Shown piece by piece: positions 18,435 to 26,359 of a stretch of 45,484 bases of DNA. The translations under genes were made by a program, and so were the position numbers. The number at the start of each line of letters is the position of its first letter. The stretch's first letter is position 1. The notes below the pieces were generated by a model, which saw only the letters and a program-made list of their open reading frames with translations, had not been told where the DNA came from and searched no databases. Source of the stretch: DASQBT01 sp049578545. Its GTDB lineage: Bacteria; Pseudomonadota; Gammaproteobacteria; Burkholderiales; Thiobacillaceae. The stretch lies in NCBI GenBank assembly GCA_049578545.1, contig JBAUMF010000042.1:1-45484 (forward strand), read 5' to 3'.

Positions 18435-19691
18435 ATGACATTGATTGAAATCCTGCTGGTGGGCGGCCTCATCCTCGTTTTGCTGGCTGTGGCCTGGCTG
18501 GCCACACGGCTTTCCGCCCTGCAACGCCAGCAGCAGGATTTGCCGAATATGCTCAACACGGGCCTGGAAGCGCGGCATCGCGACATGCTGAAGGATTTGC
18601 ACGAGGGCCTGGTTCGCGAGGGAGGCCGCACCCAAACCGGCTTGCAGGCGCTTCAGCAGGAACAGGCGAAATCGCAGACCCAGTTTCTCGATGCCACGCT
18701 CAGGACGTTTGCCGAACAGGGCAAGCAGCAGCAGGAGCTGACCCAGAACACCATGAAGAATGCCGCCCTTCAACTGACCGCAACCATAGAGGCGCTGGCC
18801 AAGACGGTGGACGCGCGGCTGGGGGAAATTTCTGGCAAGGTGGCGGAGCGGCTGGATGAAGGCTTCAAGAACACCAATGAAACCTTTGCCAAGGTGATGG
18901 AGCGGCTGGCCACCATCGATGAAGCGCAAAAGAAGATCGATGGGCTGACCAGCAACGTGGTCAGCCTGCAGGAAATTCTGGGCGACAAGCGTTCGCGCGG
19001 GGCATTCGGCGAAGTGCAGCTGGAAGCGCTGGTGCGCAACATCCTTCCACCCGGGGCGTATGCGTTTCAGGAAACCCTGTCCAACGGCAGCCGGGTCGAT
19101 TGTTTGCTCGTGTTGCCCGAACCGACTGGCAAGGTGGCCGTCGATGCAAAATTCCCCCTGGAAAACTACAATCGCATGTTCGCGCGCGAACTGGCCGAAG
19201 CCGAGCGCACACAGGCCACGCGGCAGTTCAAGGCTGACGTCAAGAAGCACGTGGACGATATCGCCAGCAAGTACATCATCGAAAACGAGACCAGCGACGG
19301 CGCCGTGATGTTTTTGCCGGCCGAGGCCGTGTTCGCCGAAATCCATGCCTATCACCCCGATCTGGTGGACTATGCCATGTCGCGACGGGTATGGATTGTC
19401 TCGCCCACCACGCTCATGGCGGTGCTGAACACCGCGCGTGCGGTGATCAAGGATGTGGAAACGCGCAAGCAGATTCACATCATCAAGGATGCCTTGTCCA
19501 AGCTGGGCAAGGATTTCAACCTGTTCGACGACCGCTTGCAGAAACTTGCCACCCATATTCGCCAGGCTCACGAAGATACGGAAAAGATCCAGATCAGCGG
19601 GCACAAACTGTCGCAGCATTTCAAGCGCATAGAGTCGGTCGACCTGGAACACCTCCAGTCTTCCCAGCCGCTATTGCCGGATAACGAATGA
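18435..19691 (+). CDS. rmuC: DNA recombination protein RmuC
   Basis: 418 residues: an N-terminal membrane anchor (LIEILLVGGLILVLLAVAWLA), a long coiled coil (about 25-170), then the RmuC nuclease-like domain with LGDKRSRGAFGEVQLEALV, VAVDAKFPLENY and WIVSPTTLMAVLNTARAV. RmuC limits recombination at inverted repeats in E. coli. The ATG at 18435 places the anchor at the N-terminus; an in-frame ATG at 18378 would add a charged extension. The stop overlaps mtfA by four bases (ATGA). Confidence 0.93.
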   Translation: MTLIEILLVGGLILVLLAVAWLATRLSALQRQQQDLPNMLNTGLEARHRDMLKDLHEGLVREGGRTQTGLQALQQEQAKSQTQFLDATLRTFAEQGKQQQELTQNTMKNAALQLTATIEALAKTVDARLGEISGKVAERLDEGFKNTNETFAKVMERLATIDEAQKKIDGLTSNVVSLQEILGDKRSRGAFGEVQLEALVRNILPPGAYAFQETLSNGSRVDCLLVLPEPTGKVAVDAKFPLENYNRMFARELAEAERTQATRQFKADVKKHVDDIASKYIIENETSDGAVMFLPAEAVFAEIHAYHPDLVDYAMSRRVWIVSPTTLMAVLNTARAVIKDVETRKQIHIIKDALSKLGKDFNLFDDRLQKLATHIRQAHEDTEKIQISGHKLSQHFKRIESVDLEHLQSSQPLLPDNE

Positions 19692-20488
19692 ATTGGTGGC
19701 GTGAGTGGCGCCGGCTTCGCATTCTTCGACGGGTTGCGGTGGATGGAGAATGTTGGCACCGTACCCTTGCCGGCCCCGTTTTTACCGGCTTGAGTCCGGA
19801 TGAGCAGGCCCGCCTGTATGACCTGACCCGGCTCTTCATGCATGAGAAAAGCTATACCGGTGCGGCCGGGTTTGTAATGGACGAATCCACCCGGCTTCGC
19901 ATCGCGGCACAGGCATCACTGCTGATATTGAATCTGGACCCGGGCCGCTATGCCGGCTGGAATGAAATCATAGTCTATCCAGATGAGTTTGCCCCCCGGC
20001 GGGAATACAGGGATGAAAGTGGTGTGGTTCATGAAGTCCGTTATCCATTGCTGGGGGAGGCCTGGCAGGGCGGACCGGTCATTTTCTCCGCTGCGGATGT
20101 GGAGAGCTCGATGCTGCTTGACGGCGCCAATGTGGTCATCCACGAGCTGGCGCATAAACTGGATATGCAGGATGGGCAGGCCAATGGACTGCCGCGCTTG
20201 CATCGGGAGATGAGGGTAAAGGATTGGGCGGATGCCTTCACTTCAGCTTTCGCGGATTTCCGCCTCAGGGTGAAGGAGGGCAGCAGGACAGCAATCAATT
20301 CCTATGCGGCCACTTCACCGGCAGAATTCTTCGCCGTGCTGAGCGAGGCATTTTTTGAAACCCCGGCTATACTTGCGGCCACTTATCCGGCAGTCTACCA
20401 ACAGATGAAGGCGTTTTATCGCCAGGATCCGCTCCAGCGGCTGCCGCCTGGCGAGGAGCTTAACCACTTGCAACATCATCCAGCATGA
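19688..20488 (+). CDS. mtfA: MtfA-like zinc peptidase
   Basis: 266 residues with the MtfA signature HELAHKLDMQDG (zinc-binding HExxH) and a downstream Glu-containing SPAEFFAVLSEAFFE segment. In E. coli MtfA inactivates Mlc and so affects glucose phosphotransferase regulation; in a probable autotroph the substrate may differ. Cytoplasmic, no signal peptide. It overlaps rmuC and the thioredoxin gene by four bases each, so the four-gene operon is translationally coupled. Confidence 0.9.
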   Translation: MNWWREWRRLRILRRVAVDGECWHRTLAGPVFTGLSPDEQARLYDLTRLFMHEKSYTGAAGFVMDESTRLRIAAQASLLILNLDPGRYAGWNEIIVYPDEFAPRREYRDESGVVHEVRYPLLGEAWQGGPVIFSAADVESSMLLDGANVVIHELAHKLDMQDGQANGLPRLHREMRVKDWADAFTSAFADFRLRVKEGSRTAINSYAATSPAEFFAVLSEAFFETPAILAATYPAVYQQMKAFYRQDPLQRLPPGEELNHLQHHPA

Positions 20489-20841
20489 AGCATCCCGACA
20501 GTTTCATTTTCGATAGCGACTACGAACACTTCGATGAAAAGATTATCGAAGCCTCCAAAACCACGCCTGTCCTGGTAGATTTCTGGGCGGACTGGTGTCC
20601 ACCCTGCACGATGCTCACGCCCATTCTCGAACGGGTTGTGCACGCCTACAAGGGAAAATTTCTGCTGGCCAAAGTGGAAGTGGATGACGGCCACAACATG
20701 AAGCTGGCCGGCAAATACGGCATGCGCGGGTTTCCCACCGTTTTGTTGTTCATCAACGGCGAGGAAAAAGGGCGTTGGCATAGCGCCAAGCCGGAACATT
20801 GGGTGCGCCGCTTTCTTGCCGAGCATGGCGTGGCGGAATGA
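20485..20841 (+). CDS. Thioredoxin-family protein
   Basis: 118 residues with one thioredoxin fold and active site WADWCPPC (Cys38, Cys41). The Cys-Pro-Pro-Cys pair differs from the usual CGPC, which changes redox properties. The cis-proline loop (MRGFPTVLLF) is present. Cytoplasmic, third gene of the rmuC operon, with ATGA overlaps on both sides. Confidence 0.9.
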   Translation: MKHPDSFIFDSDYEHFDEKIIEASKTTPVLVDFWADWCPPCTMLTPILERVVHAYKGKFLLAKVEVDDGHNMKLAGKYGMRGFPTVLLFINGEEKGRWHSAKPEHWVRRFLAEHGVAE

Positions 20842-21998
20842 CGCTTGCCAATCGTGTGGATGGCATCGCGCCCTTCCACGTCATGGCCATTCTTGCGCGC
20901 GCCAGGGAACTGGAAGCGCAAGGCAGAAACATTATCCACCTTGAAATCGGCGAACCGGATTTCCCTACGCCTGAGCCGATCCTGAACGCCGCGCTTGCCG
21001 CCATCAAGGGTGGGAACGTGCACTACACGCCTGCGCTGGGTTTGCCCGAGCTGCGTGAAGCCATCGCTGGTTTCTATCGTGATCGCCATGGGTTGACGGT
21101 TGATTCATCCCGCATCGCTGTGACACCGGGGGCATCCGGCGCCCTGCTGCTGGCGGCAGGGGCATTACTCGATCCCGGTGACGAGATTCTGCTGGCGGAT
21201 CCTGGCTACCCCTGCAACCGACATTTCGCCCGTTTTGTGAATGCACGACCGGTTTCAATTGCGGTTGGGCCGGATAGCGGTTTTCAGCTCACAGCCAGCC
21301 TGGTTGAGCAGCACTGGACGGAAAACACTAAAGTCGTCTTGCTCGCTTCCCCTTCCAACCCCACCGGCACGCTGGCGCAGGCCACAGAAGTGAGGGCCAT
21401 TACAGCGCTGTGTGCGGATCGCCAGGCAAGCCTGATTGTGGATGAGATTTATCACGGGCTGGTGTATGAGGAAAATCCGCAAACGGCGCTGACATACTCC
21501 AGCAAGGTTTGGGTGGTCAACAGCTTTTCCAAGTATTTTCATATGACAGGCTGGCGCCTCGGCTGGCTTGTGGCGCCAGAAAACGCGATGGAGGCAATTG
21601 AGCGTCTTGCGCAGAATCTCTTCCTGGCCGCTCCTACGCCTGCACAGCATGGAGCCCTGGCCGCGTTTCAGCCATCGACCATGGAAATACTCGAGGCGCG
21701 TCGGCTGGAGTTGAAAGAACGGCGTGATTTTATGGTGTCAGCATTGAACGAGCTCGGGTTTGCTCTGCCGGCTGTCCCTCACGGTGCATTCTATCTTTAT
21801 GCCGATGTCAGCGTTTTTACCAATGACAGTTTTGTGTTTGCACAGAAGCTGCTTGAAGATGTGGGGGTGGCCGTCACGCCCGGGCTGGATTTTGGCGCGT
21901 TTTCAGCGGAGCGCTTCGTGCGTTTTGCCTATACACGTCCATTGCCAGCGTTGAAGGAAGCGGTGGAACGAATTCGGGCCTTTGTACGCAGGCAATAA
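20838..21998 (+). CDS. PLP-dependent class I/II aminotransferase
   Basis: 386 residues, fold type I. Visible motifs: LEIGEPDFPTPEPI near the N-terminus, SPSNPTGT, VDEIYHGLVY and the cofactor lysine in SFSKYFHMTGWRLGW (Lys232). It belongs to the aspartate/alanine/aromatic aminotransferase group; the substrate cannot be told from sequence alone. It starts inside the thioredoxin stop (ATGA) and is the last gene before a bidirectional terminator. Confidence 0.88.
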   Translation: MTLANRVDGIAPFHVMAILARARELEAQGRNIIHLEIGEPDFPTPEPILNAALAAIKGGNVHYTPALGLPELREAIAGFYRDRHGLTVDSSRIAVTPGASGALLLAAGALLDPGDEILLADPGYPCNRHFARFVNARPVSIAVGPDSGFQLTASLVEQHWTENTKVVLLASPSNPTGTLAQATEVRAITALCADRQASLIVDEIYHGLVYEENPQTALTYSSKVWVVNSFSKYFHMTGWRLGWLVAPENAMEAIERLAQNLFLAAPTPAQHGALAAFQPSTMEILEARRLELKERRDFMVSALNELGFALPAVPHGAFYLYADVSVFTNDSFVFAQKLLEDVGVAVTPGLDFGAFSAERFVRFAYTRPLPALKEAVERIRAFVRRQ

Positions 21999-22000
21999 AA

Positions 22001-22022
22001 AAGCCGGCAGCTGCCGGCTTTT
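22001..22022. terminator. Bidirectional intrinsic terminator
   Basis: Perfect palindrome GCCGGCAGCTGCCGGC (22003-22018) flanked by an A run on the left and TTTTAG on the right. It ends both the plus-strand aminotransferase operon (stop 21998) and the minus-strand lipoprotein gene (stop 22039). Confidence 0.9.
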
Positions 22023-22038
22023 AGTTTGCTGGAAGAAA

Positions 22039-22326
22039 TTAGTTCTTCTTTTCTTCAGCAGGAGCGGCCGGGGCCATGCCACCCTCAGCGCCAGTAGCGC
22101 CAGTAGCACCAGTAGGACCGGTGGCACCACTAGCACCAGTCGCACCGGGAGCACCGGTAGCACCGGTAGCACCGGTAGCACCAGCTTCTGGAGCCGGAGC
22201 CGGAGCCGGAGCCGGAGCAGCCGCTTCAGGAGCCGGAGCCGGAGCCGGAGCTTCAGCTTCTTGTTTTTTGCCGCAAGCGGTCATGGAAATGGCCAACAGA
22301 GCGGCCAGCAGAACGGAGTATTTCAT
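22039..22326 (-). CDS. Low-complexity lipoprotein with Ala-Pro and collagen-like Gly-Ala-Thr repeats
   Basis: 95 residues. A lipoprotein signal with lipobox SMTAC is followed by GKKQEAE, an Ala-Pro-rich stretch, and a collagen-like run of GAT/GAP/GAS/GPT triplets, then an Ala/Glu/Lys tail. The DNA is correspondingly repetitive: 9-bp units with ACCGGTAGC and 6-bp GCCGGA units on the plus strand. It is probably a surface or periplasmic extended spacer. Such repeats can change length by slippage, so copy number may vary between isolates. GGGAA precedes the ATG. Confidence 0.75.
   Translation of the reverse strand: MKYSVLLAALLAISMTACGKKQEAEAPAPAPAPEAAAPAPAPAPAPEAGATGATGATGAPGATGASGATGPTGATGATGAEGGMAPAAPAEEKKN
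22080..22255. repeat. Short tandem repeats inside the lipoprotein gene
   Basis: Two arrays sit side by side: degenerate 9-bp units around ACCGGTAGC (about 22090-22190), coding Gly-Ala-Thr triplets on the minus strand, and 6-bp GCCGGA units (about 22190-22250), coding Ala-Pro. Unit lengths are multiples of three, so changes in copy number keep the frame. Confidence 0.7.
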
Positions 22327-22487
22327 CTATATTCCCTTAACAAAAAATGGATTAACCCACACCAAATCGGCCAAGGACTTTAATCCAACCGACCGGCGGA
22401 TTCTAGCAAAACTGCAGAAGAAAACCACTATTCCCTGATATTTTCATGCTTTCCGGCCCTAATGTTGGTTCCTGACAACGGGAAATT

Positions 22488-23546
22488 TCAATGGCTGATA
22501 ATGACACAGGTGATTTCTTCCCGGTCATGGAATAGCTGCCGCGCTATCAATTTGAAGGGGTGATCGAGTCGTACCAGTCTGCCGGCTAGCCGATCGAGGC
22601 AGGTGCGGGCTTCTTCGTAACGCTGTTTCATCGGCAACTTGAGATTGAATATCGCATTCCGGCAATCCCCCCGTTCGAACCAGCGTGCGACAAGATCGGC
22701 AACGCGGGCGGGTTTATCCACCATGTCGCATACCAACCATTCCACCGGATGATGGGGCCGGAAGGTAAAGCCATCTTCCCGCAAGTGTTTGACAAAACCC
22801 GTATCCAGCGCGGATTCTGCCATCGGCCCATTATCCACGGCAGTGACGCGGATGCCGCGGTGGGCGAGTTGCCATGTCCATCCGCCGGGTGCTGCACCCA
22901 GATCCACAGCTCTCTGTCCAGCATGCAGTTTTTCCCGTTCCGCAGGGGTAAACAGTTCGTTGATCGCTTCTGCCAGTTTCAGCGTGGAACGTGATGGAGC
23001 CTGATGAGGCATTCTTAACCTGGGGATGCCCATGGGCCAGTTGCTGCTGTTACCGGGATGGGAATAGCCCACATAGGCCGTGCTGGAACTCAGAAAGAAC
23101 ACATGGAGTCGGGGTAATGCTTTGCCCGCTTTGAGCAAATTGGCTTTTTCCATCGCCTGATTCAGGTGGGGCCCGAACTTGCGGCAAAATCCGAGCGTTT
23201 CTTTGGCTTCGTTGGTATCGGCTGTTTCCAGCCATAGAGTGGAAAAGGCGGACCGCCAGCTTTTCGCGGCTTCAAGCAGCGGCGTCACCCGGTCGCCTGC
23301 AGGCAGGTCGGTATACGGTCCGCTAACGAAAATCATCTGACGCGAAAAAATCAGTGAGGAAAAGTCCAGCCGCTTTTGCAGGACACTGAATCCTGCTGCC
23401 TCGGCCGCATAATGCAGCACGTAACCCGTATCAGGTTTTGCCTTGCACCAACCTGCGGAGCCTAACTGCCCGGCGACGTGAGTGATGTCCTGGGCACATT
23501 CCTTTTCGAAACCTGCCCGGCAATAAAGCAGCACGCCGGGTGTCAT
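22488..23546 (-). CDS. rlmM: 23S rRNA 2'-O-ribose C2498 methyltransferase RlmM
   Basis: 352 residues. The N-terminal THUMP-like region starts GVLLYCRAGFEKECAQDI; the Rossmann methyltransferase domain has the SAM-binding AVDLGAAPGGWTWQL, then VTAVDNGPM and WLVCDMVDKP, with NLKLPMKQRY near the end. RlmM methylates C2498 of 23S rRNA using S-adenosylmethionine. Length and motif order fit the family. It stands alone on the minus strand. Confidence 0.93.
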   Translation of the reverse strand: MTPGVLLYCRAGFEKECAQDITHVAGQLGSAGWCKAKPDTGYVLHYAAEAAGFSVLQKRLDFSSLIFSRQMIFVSGPYTDLPAGDRVTPLLEAAKSWRSAFSTLWLETADTNEAKETLGFCRKFGPHLNQAMEKANLLKAGKALPRLHVFFLSSSTAYVGYSHPGNSSNWPMGIPRLRMPHQAPSRSTLKLAEAINELFTPAEREKLHAGQRAVDLGAAPGGWTWQLAHRGIRVTAVDNGPMAESALDTGFVKHLREDGFTFRPHHPVEWLVCDMVDKPARVADLVARWFERGDCRNAIFNLKLPMKQRYEEARTCLDRLAGRLVRLDHPFKLIARQLFHDREEITCVIISH

Positions 23547-23864
23547 GCTGTGGACCCTTTCGCGAGAAGGTCAAGTCGCTCTTTTGCAGAAAGCACGCTT
23601 GTATTCGATCAGGCCAGTTTCAAGAATGAGATGATCCGGATTCGTGGATGACAGGGTCGGCTGCTCGCTGGGCGCTCCCCCCGTCATCGCCAAACCTAGC
23701 CGATTGCCAGGGCAAAACCATCGCGAAGGCACCGCGGACAAGCAGAATGGGCAAATTCGAATCTTTTTCATGGCAGGGTGACTGGTGGCCCTGCCAGCGT
23801 GCCGTGTCGCGATACAACTGCTTGGGCAGATCAGGATCAGGCAGTACTCAGAGGTGGCGCATTC
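23547..23864. other. Intergenic stretch between rlmM and the haem-binding-like gene
   Basis: No recognisable gene. A 66-codon minus-strand frame (23571-23771) begins with a Lys-rich, Cys-containing stretch (MKKIRICPFCLS) but has no family resemblance. It may be a decayed gene or chance. Confidence 0.3.
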
Positions 23865-24353
23865 CTAATTTGCGAATTCCAGTCTTTCCTGCATGGCTCC
23901 CAGGGCCTTCTCTGCACAGGCTGCATCCTTGTCCCCACCCGGTGCGCCGGAGACACCCACGGCACCAATCATGCTGCCCGCGGATTCAATTGGCAGGCCG
24001 CCTTCCATGACGATCAGGCCGCGTATGTGATTAAGTTCGGGCCGGATATCTGCGCGGACGTCGCGGAACTGACCGGTTGGGATGCCCGACATGATTGCCA
24101 TGCCCGCCTTGCGCTCGGCAATTTCCAGCGTGTAGGGCGAGGTCAAGGTGTCCCTCATTGAAGCCTGAATGTTGCCCGCCCGGTCCAGCACCACAGCTGA
24201 AACGTTGTAGCCGGACGCGCGGCACGCCTCGACTGCCCGCATGGCAATGTCACGCGCCAGTTCCAGGCTGATCTGCTTTACGGGGACAATGTCCGGCTGG
24301 GCGGCAAATGCCGACGCGCCAATCAGGCAAAGACACAACAGCAATGTCTTCAT
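23865..24353 (-). CDS. Secreted GlcG/HbpS-family (haem-degrading-like) protein
   Basis: 162 residues after choosing the ATG at 24353, preceded by GGAGGT and followed by a signal peptide (MKTLLLCLCLIGASAFAA). The mature part has the family pattern: LARDIAMRAVEACRASGY, VVLDRAGNIQASMRD, AERKAGMAIM, GGLPIE, GAVGVSGAPGGDKDAACAEKAL. Relatives bind haem or small ligands, often in the periplasm. It starts two bases beyond the stop of the upstream DUF1761 gene, so the two are coupled. Confidence 0.85.
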   Translation of the reverse strand: MKTLLLCLCLIGASAFAAQPDIVPVKQISLELARDIAMRAVEACRASGYNVSAVVLDRAGNIQASMRDTLTSPYTLEIAERKAGMAIMSGIPTGQFRDVRADIRPELNHIRGLIVMEGGLPIESAGSMIGAVGVSGAPGGDKDAACAEKALGAMQERLEFAN

Positions 24354-24355
24354 GT

Positions 24356-24763
24356 TTACCTCCATGCACCGAGAATGGCACCCATAAGTGCAAATTGCAA
24401 AGCGCGGTAACAGGCTTGAATCAAAACGTAGCGAAAGGAAAATCCGGCGAACAGGCTATCTGAATAAAGACTCAATCCGTAGATGCCGGTTCCCAAAGCC
24501 AACCCTGCGACTGCCCCTCCCAACGCTGAGCCTACTCCAGCCCGCATCAATACGACTGCCAGAATCCAGGATGAAAGCAGGGAGGTAACGAGGGTAATGC
24601 CCATGGCCATGGCTGGGCTGCCGAGTTGCTGCCGGGTCTTGCCCAAGGCCGACATCCAGCTGTTGCCGAAAACGGGCGGGGAGTACCAGACGGCACCCAG
24701 GAGGTAACCTGCCGCCGCTGCACTCGCGACCGCTGCCGGCTTGACCATAAGGTTGAGATCCAT
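24356..24763 (-). CDS. DUF1761-like membrane protein
   Basis: 135 residues, four hydrophobic segments. The start at 24763 has a strong GGAGGG site. The first helix is followed by GAVWYSPPVFGNSWMSALGKT, a pattern I associate with DUF1761 proteins. The rest is Gly/Ala-rich membrane sequence ending ALMGAILGAWR. An inner-membrane protein of unknown function, coupled with the haem-binding-like gene. Confidence 0.75.
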   Translation of the reverse strand: MDLNLMVKPAAVASAAAAGYLLGAVWYSPPVFGNSWMSALGKTRQQLGSPAMAMGITLVTSLLSSWILAVVLMRAGVGSALGGAVAGLALGTGIYGLSLYSDSLFAGFSFRYVLIQACYRALQFALMGAILGAWR

Positions 24764-24839
24764 GTCACCCTCCGTTTTGCGTGGTTGCCTAACTGTAGAC
24801 ACTATTACTGATGGCAGCAACGGGGGCGGAAGGTAATCT

Positions 24840-25040
24840 TTGGCCGTACAGAAAATTGATTCTGACGAACTGCCCCAATGGACTGAATTTGCCATGCAGG
24901 ATGCTGATGGAACCTGGTGGTATGCAAAGCCCACCCCAACAGACGTGACCATGGCTGGGATGAACAGGGGCCCGCGCGGGCGGCGTTTTTTGGCGAGTTT
25001 CGGCGCCGCCAAAACGCAGTCGGAAGATCGTGGCGCCTGA
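24840..25040 (+). CDS. Small hypothetical protein (66 aa)
   Basis: TTG start with GGAAGG seven bases upstream, divergent from the DUF1761 gene. The protein begins MAVQKIDSDELPQWTEFAMQ, has a DGTWWYAKPTPTD segment and a basic GPRGRR patch. It looks like a real soluble small protein, but I do not recognise it. It ends where the minus-strand terminator at 25040 begins. Confidence 0.45.
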   Translation: MAVQKIDSDELPQWTEFAMQDADGTWWYAKPTPTDVTMAGMNRGPRGRRFLASFGAAKTQSEDRGA

Positions 25041-25075
25041 AAAAACAAACGCCCAATCCCCGGTGGGAAAGGGCG
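25040..25075 (-). terminator. Intrinsic terminator of the small secreted protein gene
   Basis: On the minus strand: CGCCC, loop of about 16 bases, GGGCG, then TTTGTTTTTTC. It lies 25 bases beyond the stop at 25100. Confidence 0.75.
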
Positions 25076-25099
25076 CTGATTGCGCTTGGGAAGCAAGCG

Positions 25100-25333
25100 C
25101 TAAATGAAAAAGGTTTCCTTGCCGATGGGTCTGCCAACGCGGTCCCAGGCATAAAAGGTGTTGGCCTGTATTTCCTGCGGTTGGCCGGGCTGAGCAAGTT
25201 CAGCATGCGGCGTTTTGAGTGCCGTATCCAGGGCTGGCGGGCTTTGCCCGACCTCGGGCGCTTGCGCCCAGGCTGATCCGGCGAGGCCGGCAGCCAGCAG
25301 CAGGGTCAGGGTTCGAAGTTGAATCATCTTCAC
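25100..25333 (-). CDS. Small secreted protein (77 aa)
   Basis: GTG start with GGGGAA upstream (an ATG two codons in is an alternative). A clear signal peptide (MIQLRTLTLLLAAGLAGSAWA) is followed by a Pro/Gln-rich mature segment of about 53 residues ending TFYAWDRVGRPIGKETFFI. No family recognised. It is 25 bases downstream of the HTH regulator on the same strand and has its own terminator, so it may be in that regulator's operon. Confidence 0.6.
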   Translation of the reverse strand: MKMIQLRTLTLLLAAGLAGSAWAQAPEVGQSPPALDTALKTPHAELAQPGQPQEIQANTFYAWDRVGRPIGKETFFI

Positions 25334-25358
25334 GGTGTTCCCCTTGTCATCCTGACGG

Positions 25359-26195
25359 TTAGTTAAGAGATCCGGTGGTGGTCAGCACCGGTCGGGCATG
25401 TTCAAACGCTGCTTCAGTCCGGATGCGCCTTGCCACAAGGTTTCCATCCAGAATTTCCATCAGACGGCTTACCAGGCGGAAAGTTTCCTCCTGGGGCAGG
25501 GGCGTGCGACATGCGACTTCAAGAGCGTTCCACAGATAGGCTGGCTGATGATCCTTTTCATGCAGCCGCTCGCAGGCCGCCATGACTCTTTCACCCTGAC
25601 GCAGACGATTGTTGCCGGCCGGGAGTTTCAGCAGGTCTTCCATCTGGAAGCCGAGAATTTCATTCTCGATGGCTGCAGAAAGTCGATCATCACTGCGACC
25701 GACTGCATCCAGTGCCTGCTGACCAAATTCGCGCGCCCTGGGCGAATCGGGATCGGCGATGCTGTGGGTCAGGCTGGCCCAGTGCAGAAGCCGGGCACGC
25801 TCGGGATGGGTTTCACTGACCGAGCCCACCAGATAGGCAGCGAGTGCCTGGGCACTGTCATCCTTGCCTGCACTCATCAAGTCGTACAAGGCCTTGACGG
25901 TGGGTGGGCAGGGCTCAAGCAGTGTTACATGGGCCTTGATCCACAAATCCCGTTCAATGTTGTGCAACAGGTTCTGGTTGTGGTCAGCGATGGCCTTGAC
26001 TGAACGCGGGTTTTCCCAGTTCTGTACCGTGGTTACGGATACATTGGCCATGGCCGCCAGGGCTTCCTGAGACAAGGCATAGCGTCGGCGCAGGCAGTAA
26101 ATCCAGTCTGCCTCAAACTCCCGCTGGTTGGTGTAGTGGCGGGGCGGATTGGGCTGACGAGTGTAGTCGTGCCATTTGTTTTGCAGGTAAGCCAT
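25359..26195 (-). CDS. HTH-domain transcriptional regulator with helical C-terminal domain
   Basis: 278 residues. A Cro/C1-like helix-turn-helix lies at about 34-63 (LRRRYALSQEALAAMANVS followed by VTTVQNWENPRS). The remaining 200 residues are helical, with repeat-like segments (LAAYLVGSVSETHPERARLLHWASL, MAACERLHEKDHQPAYLWNALEVAC) suggestive of a TPR-like sensing domain. Two palindromes CCAACCGGGTTGG lie 58 and 128 bases upstream of its start and more before the divergent diiron gene, so it is the prime candidate for the protein that binds them. Ligand unknown. Confidence 0.75.
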   Translation of the reverse strand: MAYLQNKWHDYTRQPNPPRHYTNQREFEADWIYCLRRRYALSQEALAAMANVSVTTVQNWENPRSVKAIADHNQNLLHNIERDLWIKAHVTLLEPCPPTVKALYDLMSAGKDDSAQALAAYLVGSVSETHPERARLLHWASLTHSIADPDSPRAREFGQQALDAVGRSDDRLSAAIENEILGFQMEDLLKLPAGNNRLRQGERVMAACERLHEKDHQPAYLWNALEVACRTPLPQEETFRLVSRLMEILDGNLVARRIRTEAAFEHARPVLTTTGSLN

Positions 26196-26251
26196 GGAAA
26201 CTCCTGAAGGCAGCTTGAATAAGAAGTATAGACAGGCGGAGGGGCATCACC

Positions 26252-26266
26252 ACCAACCGGGTTGGT
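26252..26266. promoter_or_regulatory. Palindromic operator-like site 1
   Basis: ACCAACC-G-GGTTGGT, a perfect 15-bp palindrome with one central base, 57 bases upstream of the HTH regulator start. The same core recurs at 26323-26335 and 27288-27300. Confidence 0.65.
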
Positions 26267-26322
26267 CCAGGGATTCCGCCGCTGTTGCATGAGTAAGCGG
26301 CCTGGAAGCGAGAATCTTGAGA

Positions 26323-26335
26323 CCAACCGGGTTGG
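26323..26335. promoter_or_regulatory. Palindromic operator-like site 2
   Basis: CCAACC-G-GGTTGG, identical to the core of site 1. Centres are 70 bp apart, near seven helical turns, which could place both sites on one face of the DNA. Confidence 0.65.
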
Positions 26336-26359
26336 GGTGGCCTCGTGATGAACGTTGCT

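Noticed and set aside
22080..22255. Regular short repeats resembling a CRISPR array
   Set aside because: Units are 6 and 9 bp without spacers and encode the lipoprotein repeats in frame.
23571..23771. 66-codon minus-strand frame starting MKKIRICPFCLS
   Set aside because: No family resemblance beyond the first dozen residues and no partner context. Mentioned only as part of the intergenic description.
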